Shown one piece after another: positions 18,942 through 26,434 of a stretch of 26,434 nucleotides of DNA. How positions within the stretch are numbered: the first letter of the stretch is position 1; every line of letters starts with the position of its first letter. The translations under genes and the position numbers were made by a program. A model generated the notes under the pieces. It made no database searches and had not been told where the DNA came from. It saw nothing but the letters and a program-made list of their open reading frames with translations. The stretch is from Isotricha intestinalis (Eukaryota > Ciliophora > Litostomatea > Vestibuliferida > Isotrichidae), in contig JAJJLU010003867.1 of the NCBI GenBank assembly GCA_023807065.1, positions 1-26,434 of the forward strand. The letters run 5' to 3'.

Positions 18942-20831
18942 ATGAATTTCATTCATAAAGTTAATAATTCCTTTCTTATTCAAGAAATATTTGAATATTT
19001 TCCTCAAAATGTAAAATTCGAAATAGTGAAACATTCAAAAGCATTTCAAAAAAAATTAAGATTAAATGTAAATTGCTTTAAATATTATTCAATTCTTGAA
19101 CATTTATATAGAATATTTGGTCCTATTATATTACAAAACAAAGATAAAATGCTTACTGATTATATAATAAAAAATGAATATGAAAAAGACATTGAAATTT
19201 ATAACGAAATAAAAAAGAGATAATATATTGAAAAAGAAGGTGAATATATATCTTATGATTTAAATACCAAAAAAGAATTTAAAAGATTTATTAAATCTTT
19301 AATTATATTTGAAGATTATAAAAAACCAAATTTAAGACTAACAATTAGTTCTCAATTAGAATTTGAAACAAAAGACAAGGAAATTTTTAGGAAATTAATT
19401 TCATTTTTTCCAACTGAAATAATATTAAAAATAGAAGAAAATTATAATTCAATAGAAGAACTATTTATTTCAGAAATAATCGATTTTTTTCCAAGTAATA
19501 TTTATGGAATAAATATAATGAATAATAATGAAAATATAATTCAAAATATTTGCAAAAATAAATCTTTATATTCTATTAAAACATTAGATATTAATACAGA
19601 ATGTGCTGAAGAAAATATTTTATTTAAAGATTTCATTCCTTCTTGTAGAAATCTTCAAATTTTGAATATTGCTTTTTTACCACAAAACTTTGATAATTTT
19701 CTCAAAAACATAAAACAATTAAAGCAATAGGAATTTGGGTGTAATATAAATTCATTAAATAATTTTGGGAAAATTATTGAATTTGATTACACTACTTTAG
19801 AAATATTAAAAATTTGTTTATGTCTTGATGAATTTGAAGAAATTGAAAAAGCTGATTTCTCTTTTATTAAAAAATTAAAAAATTTAAAATCATTTCATAT
19901 ATGTTTTTCTTTAGACGATGATAATGAGGAGGAAGTTCTTCCTATTGGTTTAATTGAATCATTAAATTCATTAAATAATTTAGAGTTTTTAAAAATCGAA
20001 AACGATAATTATTGTTTGAAAATGGAAAATATTAATAAATTAAAGATTAAATCATTAAAAACTTTGATAATTGATTCTAAAGAATATATAGATTATGAAT
20101 CAATTATAAATTATCATTCAAATTTAAATTGTTTATTTATTAATTATGATGAAAAAAAAGAAGATGAAATTCCAAAAAAAATTATTTTCCCACAAAATAT
20201 TAAAGAAATAAGTTTACGTTTAGGAGGAAAGTACATTGTAGATGGTCCTCCATTACTATTAGATTATCTTTCAGCTCAAGAAAAAAAAGCAAATCCTGTT
20301 CTAATGTATAATTTATTTAATTTTATTCAAGAAAAACAATGTTCTCTTATAGAATTAAATTTAGCAGTTCATCCAATGTATGGCTATTTTGATTATAATT
20401 TTTTCTTAGAACTATCAAAATGTTTTAAGAATTTACAATGTTTAAAAAATTTTGATTTATATGCTTATAATAAGAAAGCTTTGATGTCAGGGAAAAAATG
20501 CGATGAATGGATTAAAAATATAAAATATTTAAAAAATTTAGAACAATTTATTTTGAGGAGATATAAAATGTCTCTTGAAGAATTAACTATTTTTATTGAT
20601 AGTATTGAAAATTTAGAATTTCTAGTAAAAGTTCAATTTCTATGTTCTGATAATGATTTTGAATTAGATCAAATAGTTAAGTTAATAAACACTAAAAATT
20701 TCCCACCTAGATTAATCTATTTTAATTTACTTTAAAACGTAAAGCATAAAGAAAATCAAAGTGATTCTGAAGATGAATCTTTTGATGATAAATTAATCAC
20801 AAGAAAATATCATTATCCAATATTTAAATAA
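18942..20831 (+). CDS. Leucine-rich-repeat protein interrupted by three stop codons
   Basis: A 629-codon frame with no frameshift but with in-frame TAA (19221-19223, codon 94), TAG (19728-19730, codon 263) and TAA (20733-20735, codon 598), ending at TAA 20829-20831. Protein character continues across each stop: KKR*YIEKEGEYISYDL, IKQLKQ*EFGCNINSL and FNLL*NVKHKENQSDSEDESF. Residues about 1-60 form a hydrophobic/helical N-terminus of unknown family (FLIQEIFEYFPQNVKFEIVK). The rest is irregular LRR, for example SLNNLEFLKIENDN, SLKTLIIDS, LIELNLAVH and LKNLEQFILRR. The tail is acidic then basic. LRR proteins of this kind are protein-interaction scaffolds; partner unknown. It may be a recent pseudogene with nonsense changes only, or an active gene in which TAA/TAG is read through, most simply as Gln. 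The remaining Gln codons I read are CAA (about 19). No intron with nearby GT-AG borders explains the stops. Confidence 0.75.
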
Positions 20832-21910
20832 ATAATTTAAATAAAACAAATATATTACTGTAAAAACAGTAATGATTCGTTTTACAAAATCATGATTTTT
20901 TCCCATCTAATCTTCACTTTAAATATTAAATAATATATTTTTAAGTTTAATTAAATTATATTTATTATATATTCATAAGGAAATGAATGAACACATTTTT
21001 TACAGTATCTATTTTAACAATAATCATATTGAAATGGTATTATAATAAAATTAATAGTTTGAAGATTGAATCCCCAAAAGAAAAAATTATTTCTTCGTAT
21101 TTTTAATTTCTTTTTTTTGATTAAAAAATAAAATTCAAAATTTCAAAGATAAAAATTTTTGAAAAATTAATTAAATAAAAGAATAATGAACAAATAAGAA
21201 TAAATAGAATTTATTTTTTTTATTGGAACAAATTAATTTGTTTAAATATAGTTAAAAAATTAATTATTTTATTTATTTTAAATAGAAAATTTTTATGAAT
21301 TAAATAAGTAATAATTACATCTAAACAAGTTAAATTTATTTTTTTAGAAAAAATTGGAAATTTTATAGAAGAAGGATAAAAATTTCTAATATTTAAAAAA
21401 ATAATATTTTTATGAAGGGTATAAATAAAAGAATATTCTTTTTTAAAACATTGAAAAATATAAAATATAAATATTAAATTATTTAAAATTTAAATTTAAC
21501 ATTTTAAACAATTACATTGGAATTAAATTTATTTCAATCAAAAACAAATGAAATTAAAAATTTTTATATTAAGAAATGAGAAATATCAATTGAATCAAAA
21601 TTCTTATATGAATATCTGTATCTATATGTATATAAAACAATTTTTAATTATCTATGTATTTTATCCTTTATTATCTTGATGTTTTATTTTTCATAATTAT
21701 CTTATTTGATAAATCAGTTTTTTAATGATTCTTTCTTATTTATATTGATTTTTTATTTTATCTTAATTATGATTTTCTATTAAAAATGTTTTATTAACTC
21801 AAAATGTGAAATTTTAAGAAGATTAATATTATCCCTTTATTTTTAAATTACTTTTCTTTATTGCAAATTTAAAAAATAAAAAAATAATGTTCAAAATAAT
21901 TATTTAAAAT
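20832..21910. other. Noncoding region, 1.08 kb
   Basis: The longest gap without a gene. It is stop-dense in all frames, with no tRNA-like or coding pattern I can support. It includes the hairpin at 20854-20873 just after the LRR frame. The right end must hold the 5' flank of the SAM gene that starts at 21911. A patch near 21340-21380 reads briefly as EKIGNFIEEG but is too short and too broken to call. Confidence 0.5.
20854..20873. repeat. Perfect 8-bp hairpin with AAAA loop
   Basis: attactgt-aaaa-acagtaat is a perfect stem-loop starting 22 bases after the last stop of the LRR frame. Immediately after it, atgatt (20872-20877) and aatcat can form a second, weaker stem with a 10-base loop. In a eukaryote this is not a standard terminator. 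It could be a 3'-UTR RNA structure or a protein-binding palindrome, or a chance event in A+T-rich DNA. Confidence 0.5.
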
Positions 21911-22957
21911 ATGTATAAAGGAAATGAAGATAAAAGAAATCATATTTTCAATAATAAAGATAATATCGGATTTTCCTTAAAAAATAACAAATCATATAAA
22001 CAAATTTATTCAAACTCCTCTTCCAAAAATTTAAATACTAAAACAAAACATAAAATATCTTTAACTGAAGAGAATTTAAATAAAAATATTAAAAAAATAT
22101 CAAAAGAAGCAATTAATTATATAAATTCAAATAGATTATCAACTCAAAGCAATAACGATAGTTCAAATAGTTATTCATCAAGAAATTATTTAAACAAAGA
22201 AAAGCAAACTATAAATCATATAATAGAATTAAATTACAATGATACAGAAAAAGAAAAGGAAAAAGAAAAAGAAAATGAATCCATAAATATAATTGATAAT
22301 TCAGATAGTACTTCATTAATATATAATACATATACAATAAATAAAAAGCAAAAAATAAATAATACACAATTTCAAAATTTTTTATCAGAAATTGGGATAA
22401 GTAAGAATTATGCAACTTTATTAAATATAAATGGATTTGATGATTTAAATTTATTAATTGAACAAACTAAAACAGGAATTGCAATAACAGATAAAATATT
22501 AAAAGACATTGGAATATCTTCTCCTGGAAAAAGAGCAAAAATCTTAATTCATATAGAAGAAGAAGCTCATTTATTTGATTTTCAAATTGAAAAAGAAAAA
22601 GTATATTTTATTAATGAAAGAAATGAAAATAGTTTATTTAAATTATTATCATCAATTAATTTAGAATATTATTTTAATAATTTTAAAATTAATGATTATT
22701 CAAGTCCAGAATTATTATTTGTTCAAATGAAAACAAGACAACCTTTAACAGATGAGATTTTAAGATATGAAATAGGAATTGAAAAATTAGGTTATAGAAT
22801 GAGAATAATAAATAAAATAAAAAGTGAATGTATTAATTATATTCAAAAATTACATAATGGAAATTTTGGAAGAAATAATAAAAATAATATTGTTTATTTC
22901 GAAAGGAAAAATAATGGAGATAATAGTGATTTTTGCAATATGTGTTGTATTATATAA
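21911..22957 (+). CDS. Tandem SAM-domain protein with C-terminal CaaX box
   Basis: A 348-residue protein. Residues 1-150 are Ser/Asn/Lys-rich and disordered. The first SAM domain spans about 152-220 (FQNFLSEIGISKNYATLLNINGFDDLNLL...LKDIGISSPGKRAKIL). A second SAM-like domain spans about 240-313 (LFKLLSSINLEYYFNNFKINDYSSPELLF...EIGIEKLGYRMRIINKI). Both show the helix pattern ending in GI--GxRxxI. The protein ends CNMCCII, so Cys345 with C-I-I fits a CaaX prenylation signal, and Cys342 could add a palmitoylation site. SAM domains mediate protein-protein oligomerisation; with a lipid anchor the protein would act as a membrane-bound scaffold in signalling. That placement is inference. The sensible CaaX end is good evidence that TAA really terminates translation here. 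Single exon; ATG with an A/T-rich leader. Confidence 0.85.
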   Translation: MYKGNEDKRNHIFNNKDNIGFSLKNNKSYKQIYSNSSSKNLNTKTKHKISLTEENLNKNIKKISKEAINYINSNRLSTQSNNDSSNSYSSRNYLNKEKQTINHIIELNYNDTEKEKEKEKENESINIIDNSDSTSLIYNTYTINKKQKINNTQFQNFLSEIGISKNYATLLNINGFDDLNLLIEQTKTGIAITDKILKDIGISSPGKRAKILIHIEEEAHLFDFQIEKEKVYFINERNENSLFKLLSSINLEYYFNNFKINDYSSPELLFVQMKTRQPLTDEILRYEIGIEKLGYRMRIINKIKSECINYIQKLHNGNFGRNNKNNIVYFERKNNGDNSDFCNMCCII

Positions 22958-23038
22958 AATAGTAATTTTTTCTCTTTGTTAATAAATTTAATTTATTTTT
23001 TTTAGTTTTAATAACATCATTTAATTTATTTAATAAAT

Positions 23039-24667
23039 TTATTTGTAAAAATTTATAATTTCATTAACATTATTAGATAAATCAATAATATTTTGCCTAA
23101 TTTTTTTTTCTATAATAAGATTATTATTTAAAATTTCATTTTCATATAATTTTATTTTTTCTTCAATTAATTTATTAATATAATTATCAGTTATATAAAT
23201 ACATCCTTTTTTAAAAGTGAAATCTTCAATTTTTCTTTGAAGATCATTTATCATTTTTTCTTGGCTCTTTGCAAAAATTTCTTTTATTTTATCATTATTT
23301 ATATAATCTTTTTCAGTGAAAGATTCCATTCCTGTTTTAATTGAAGATAAAATCTCATTTTTATTTTCTTTTTTTTCATCTATATTTTTTTTATATTTTA
23401 AGGCAACTTCTAAACAAGTCACCATCACGAAATTTTCTAAATATTCATTAAAATATTTATTTGTTATTTCATCAATATTTTTTAAAAATATAATTATTTC
23501 TTCTCTGGATTCATTAGAATATTTATATGTATTTTTATCAAAAATAATAAATTTACCAATATTAGTAAATAATTGAAAAATTATACTACTCATATATTTA
23601 ATTCTTATTCCATTAGCTAAAGAATTGATAGAATGAAAAATTGTTTTTTTAACTTTATTTTCTGAAATTTCTTTTAATTCATCTTTAAAATTATTCAAAA
23701 CTTGATTTTTAATTGAATAAAAGGATGCAGATTTAACGGCTTTTTTTACTTTATCAAATGTTTTAATCATTAAATCTTTAATTCCACTTTTTTCAATAAT
23801 AATATTTTCTCCTTGGAATCTAAATTCTTTTTCTTTAGAAACAACTTTTAAAATTTCAATATTTCTATTTTTAATTTTTTCATATAAAATATTTTTAATT
23901 TCTTCAATTGCTTCATCTGCTTCATCATCAAAAGCTTTAGTATAAACTAATATAATAGGCATAGTTTCATCATCATAAATATTCATTAATTCAATTAAAC
24001 AATTTCTTTCTTCAATTTCAAATCTATCTCCAGTAACACAATACCAAATACAATGAATAAAATTATCAGGATTATTAGTTAAAGCTTGATTATCAACAAG
24101 ATTTTTAACAGAATTAATTAAATTCTCAATTTCATATTTATCTTTATCAATTCCTTGAGAATCATATAATCGAATTCCTTTTATTTTTTCTTCATTTTCA
24201 TATGATTTTGGCTCTCCTAATGTTATAGGAACTCCTATTCCTGTTTTAGCTCCTTCATTTTTCTTATCATCAAATTGAAGAATACTATTTATTAATGTAC
24301 TTTTTCCTACTCCTGTTGGTCCTAAAACTAATATGTTAAAATGTTTTAAACTATTTATCATATCTATTTTATATATGTCATTTTGAAATTTCTCTTTTAT
24401 TAATTTTGATATGTTTTCATTATTATATATTTTTTTTATTAAATCATCTAATTTTTCTATATTATATTTAGAAGCTATTTCATTTTGAAAATAAATTTCT
24501 TGGTTTTGTTCTATTTTTTGCTTTACTATGTTTAAGAAATCTTCTTTTATTTTTTCAAAGTTATTTTCGATTTCTTTTGTATTTTTTTCTGAATTTTCAT
24601 TATTCTGAAAATAATTAAATAAACTGCCTATTCCTTTAATAAAAAAATTATTAGTCAATGAAACCAT
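23039..24667 (-). CDS. P-loop GTPase of AIG1/septin/dynamin-like type
   Basis: A GTP-binding protein of 542 residues from the preferred start. Numbered from the longest start, the P-loop is GPTGVGKST (129-137), switch/G3 is DSQG (182-185) and G4 is VYTKAFD (254-260), where TKxx replaces NKxD. A G5-like VVSKE follows near 288. The TRAFAC-type G domain is followed by about 230 mostly helical residues with no confident domain. Such GTPases act in membrane or organelle dynamics or immunity-like responses; the exact subfamily is unresolved. A further upstream ATG would extend it to 24706, but that would leave one base between it and the ATG of the divergent neighbour. The extra 13 residues (MILFIKLILVFKK) look like leader sequence. 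I therefore choose the ATG at 24665-24667, preceded by A residues. TAA stop; converges on the SAM gene across about 80 bases. Confidence 0.83.
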   Translation of the reverse strand: MVSLTNNFFIKGIGSLFNYFQNNENSEKNTKEIENNFEKIKEDFLNIVKQKIEQNQEIYFQNEIASKYNIEKLDDLIKKIYNNENISKLIKEKFQNDIYKIDMINSLKHFNILVLGPTGVGKSTLINSILQFDDKKNEGAKTGIGVPITLGEPKSYENEEKIKGIRLYDSQGIDKDKYEIENLINSVKNLVDNQALTNNPDNFIHCIWYCVTGDRFEIEERNCLIELMNIYDDETMPIILVYTKAFDDEADEAIEEIKNILYEKIKNRNIEILKVVSKEKEFRFQGENIIIEKSGIKDLMIKTFDKVKKAVKSASFYSIKNQVLNNFKDELKEISENKVKKTIFHSINSLANGIRIKYMSSIIFQLFTNIGKFIIFDKNTYKYSNESREEIIIFLKNIDEITNKYFNEYLENFVMVTCLEVALKYKKNIDEKKENKNEILSSIKTGMESFTEKDYINNDKIKEIFAKSQEKMINDLQRKIEDFTFKKGCIYITDNYINKLIEEKIKLYENEILNNNLIIEKKIRQNIIDLSNNVNEIINFYK

Positions 24668-24707
24668 TTTTTTAAAGACTAAAATTAATTTTATAAATAA
24701 AATCATT
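24668..24707. promoter_or_regulatory. Very short divergent promoter region, about 40 bases
   Basis: Between the preferred GTPase start and the plus-strand ATG at 24708 only 40 bases remain. If both genes are transcribed from here, they share a bidirectional core promoter with leaders that must be extremely short or overlap. The evidence is geometric; I see no named promoter motif. Confidence 0.4.
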
Positions 24708-25217
24708 ATGAGTGATTTTACTTCTAATAATTATAATCCTTTTAAAAAAGTTAATTCAAATCAAAATAATATTGAAAACAGTAATGTAGAAATCAATAAA
24801 ACAAATATTAAAAAAAAAGTTCCTTTACAATTAAAAATGAATAAAAATATTATTCAAGATGATAATACAGATAATAATTTAACTAAAAATTTAAAAGAAA
24901 TAAATAAAAATGAAAGGACAAATTTTAAAAATAATAAAATAAACAATAATAGTGTTTCTAGGAATGAAATAATACAGAATGAAGATAATGAAAATGAATT
25001 TAATCATAGTAATTGTTATATTATGTATTCCCCTGAAAAAAAATTAGAGTTGGATGAAATGAATATTAATATTAACTTTGATTTTTCAGAAAAAAAAATA
25101 GAAAATAAACTTTTTGATGATTATTATGATAATAATTTTGATTATGGAAATGATTATGAAGAAATGCAAAAAATCGCTTCAATATGTAATAAAGAAATTT
25201 CATTTGATGATTTATAA
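24708..25217 (+). CDS. Unknown Asn-rich small protein, 169 aa
   Basis: I do not recognise a family. The N-terminal 100 residues are Asn/Lys-rich and low in complexity (NNYNPFKKVNSNQNNIENSN). The C-terminal 70 residues are more structured and acidic, with SPEKKLELDEMNININFDFSEK, a Tyr/Asp/Asn-rich stretch (FDDYYDNNFDYGNDYEE) and a final MQKIASICNKEISFDDL that looks constrained. There are no membrane segments. It starts in tight divergence with the GTPase gene. Single exon, TAA stop. Confidence 0.65.
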   Translation: MSDFTSNNYNPFKKVNSNQNNIENSNVEINKTNIKKKVPLQLKMNKNIIQDDNTDNNLTKNLKEINKNERTNFKNNKINNNSVSRNEIIQNEDNENEFNHSNCYIMYSPEKKLELDEMNININFDFSEKKIENKLFDDYYDNNFDYGNDYEEMQKIASICNKEISFDDL

Positions 25218-25378
25218 ATTATTAAAAACAAAATCAATTAAAAAAATTAAAAAAATCTAAAAATATTTGTTTTTTAAGTGTTTAAAATATGAAATATGAA
25301 ATATAAAAGTATAATATAAAATTAAATTTTTTAATTGATTAATTTAAAATTTAAAATTCGAATAAAATAAGAATAAAA

Positions 25379-26182
25379 ATGTCATTTTCATCTTATTTTA
25401 ACGATAATACATCATATTTAAGTTTACAAAGTAAAATAAATAGAATGTCAAAAAAGAATTCAAGAAACTTAATAAAAGAAAGGAAAATTCAACAATTAGA
25501 TATTCCATTGAAAGAAAGAAAAACACATAAAAAAAATCCTTCTTCTCAATTTATTAGGTTTCAAAAAATAATAAATAATATTTTAAATACAGAACCAAAT
25601 AATCATTATAAAAATCATTATTCTCTTGATGGAATTGATTATAATGAAAACAATATTCAACCTCCTAATCCAAAGATTATAAAAGAAAAAAATAATAATT
25701 ACTTATTTGGTATTGATCCTACTTTAAGAAGCAAAAAAATAAAAAAAAAAGAAAATTTTATTACTCATAATTTTGAAAAAATAAATAATGAAAAATTCAA
25801 TTATTATAATAAGGATAAAGCTGTTCAATTTTTATATAAAGTTAATTCATTTTATACAGATTTAAAACAAAATATATCTAAAAATAACTTTATTGATAAG
25901 AGAAATACAATGGATATTATGGAACAAAATATTAAAAATGAATGCTTTAATAAAAAAAAATATACTAGTTTATTCAAAACAAAATTAATTAAATATCATA
26001 AAAGAAGTTTAAGTGATTATGAAACAAATGATAATAGATATGATAAATTAAGAGAATATTATTTAAATTATCAAAATCAAAAAGCTCAAAATAATAATTT
26101 TATTATAAATTCAGTGATTTTTAAAGATTTCAACAATTCAAGAAATATTAAAAATTATAAAAATTCTTTTAATATAAAATAA
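25379..26182 (+). CDS. Unknown basic protein, 267 aa
   Basis: I do not recognise a family. It is strongly basic (Lys/Arg/Asn-rich) with a Ser-rich N-terminus (MSFSSYFNDNTSYLSLQSKI). Basic clusters such as KERKTHKKNPSS and SKKIKKKE could be nuclear-localisation or RNA-binding patches. A central less biased segment, KAVQFLYKVNSFYTDLKQNISKNNF, may be helical. There is no membrane segment or catalytic motif. In general character (basic, Lys/Asn/Ser-rich, no domains) it resembles the protein encoded at 535-1458, though I cannot show homology. The ATG follows gaataaaa. TAA stop, 48 bases before the next ATG in the same frame. Confidence 0.68.
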   Translation: MSFSSYFNDNTSYLSLQSKINRMSKKNSRNLIKERKIQQLDIPLKERKTHKKNPSSQFIRFQKIINNILNTEPNNHYKNHYSLDGIDYNENNIQPPNPKIIKEKNNNYLFGIDPTLRSKKIKKKENFITHNFEKINNEKFNYYNKDKAVQFLYKVNSFYTDLKQNISKNNFIDKRNTMDIMEQNIKNECFNKKKYTSLFKTKLIKYHKRSLSDYETNDNRYDKLREYYLNYQNQKAQNNNFIINSVIFKDFNNSRNIKNYKNSFNIK

Positions 26183-26230
26183 TATAAAAATTTAAAACAA
26201 ATTAAGATAAATATTTAAAAATTTAAAAAA

Positions 26231-26434
26231 ATGTCAAAACGTTAAAATCAAAAAAGTCAACCTCCTAAACCTCAAAAAGTAAATTCAATAGGACAAGAAT
26301 TAATCATAGATTCTGAAGATACATATAAAGATTTAGAAAATGTATTTTATATACATCCATCTCATTTAAATATGTTAAAATCTTTATCTTAAAGTCAATT
26401 TAATTCAGTTTCAATAAAAAATACAAATGTTCAT
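26231..26434 (+). CDS. Partial gene at right edge with two in-frame TAA codons
   Basis: A coding-like frame begins at an ATG after atttaaaaaa and runs off the window. It reads MSKR*NQKSQPPKPQKVNS, then IGQELIIDSEDTYKDLENVFYIHPSHLNMLKSLS*SQFNSVS and on to the edge. TAA codons lie at 26243-26245 and 26384-26386. There is no TGA and no frameshift, and the residue content (Pro, His, Asp, Gly, Ser) is clearly protein-like, unlike flanking noncoding DNA. Both stops sit in Gln/Ser-rich contexts where Gln would fit. Five other Gln codons here are CAA. A 16-base GT-AG segment covering the first TAA would shift the frame to an early stop, so an intron is not a good explanation. Family unknown. It may be a pseudogene start or a gene decoded through TAA. 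Confidence 0.55.

Noticed and set aside
19066..19240. Intron removing the first TAA of the LRR gene
   Set aside because: The nearest upstream GT candidates are about 100 bases or more away, and splicing from them would delete sequence with clear protein character; no short GT-AG segment spans the stop.
22209..22415. Minus-strand 68-codon open frame rich in Tyr, Leu and Phe
   Set aside because: It is antisense to the disordered region and first SAM domain of the SAM gene; no independent support.
23316..23576. Plus-strand 86-codon open frame
   Set aside because: It lies antisense within the GTPase gene and has only shadow composition.
26241..26256. A 16-base intron-like GT...AG segment covering the TAA at codon 5 of the edge gene
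   Set aside because: Removing 16 bases shifts the frame, which then meets a TAA within about ten codons, whereas the unspliced frame stays protein-like far downstream.
1..26434. Standard ciliate code (TAA and TAG both Gln, TGA the only stop) for the whole window
   Set aside because: Eleven genes, with many Gln codons in total, contain no internal TAA/TAG, and several end at TAA with sensible C-termini (CCII of the SAM protein) followed by noncoding DNA without a nearby TGA.
1..26434. tRNA, rRNA, CRISPR or transposon genes
   Set aside because: I saw no tRNA arms, no rRNA-like G/C-richer conserved blocks, no spaced direct repeats, and no transposase, integrase or reverse-transcriptase motifs.

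Overview
This window is from an extremely A+T-rich nuclear genome of a single-celled eukaryote. The evidence is clathrin light chain, a giant ubiquitin-specific protease, tandem SAM domains with a CaaX-type tail, a prominin-like five-pass membrane protein and Asn/Lys-rich proteins with a poly-Asn run. Starts have A-rich leaders and no bacterial ribosome binding sites. I see no viral, plasmid, transposon, CRISPR, rRNA or tRNA signal. Eleven genes read as single uninterrupted exons, and all eleven end in TAA. A receiver-less membrane histidine kinase together with short intergenic gaps would fit a ciliate-like macronuclear genome that keeps TAA as a stop, but other A+T-rich anaerobic protists remain possible. 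The organism is inferred, not proven.

Layout: a Lys/Asn-rich unknown gene (+, 535-1458) converges on a membrane sensor histidine kinase (-, 1531-3933). Behind that, on the same strand, are a 2120-residue USP9X/USP24/USP34-like deubiquitinase (-, 4008-10370) and an unknown charged protein (-, 10521-11825). A divergent long coiled-coil protein (+, 12063-13991) then converges, across 775 bases of noncoding DNA, on a prominin-like protein (-, 14767-17748). Clathrin light chain (-, 17959-18528) follows.

From about 18.6 to 20.8 kb is an irregular stretch: a short coding-like remnant, then a 629-codon leucine-rich-repeat reading frame (+) interrupted by TAA, TAG and TAA but with no frameshift. After 1.08 kb of noncoding DNA with a hairpin come a tandem-SAM protein ending in CCII (+), a P-loop GTPase (-), two small unknown genes (+), and a gene running off the right edge that again carries two in-frame TAA codons.

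The genes do not form one pathway. Several concern membranes and signalling (histidine kinase, prominin-like, clathrin light chain, CaaX/SAM protein, GTPase). The most interesting signal is the contrast between eleven clean genes stopping at TAA and two clearly coding frames that run through TAA/TAG. These may be recent pseudogenes, programmed readthrough, or a dual-meaning codon.
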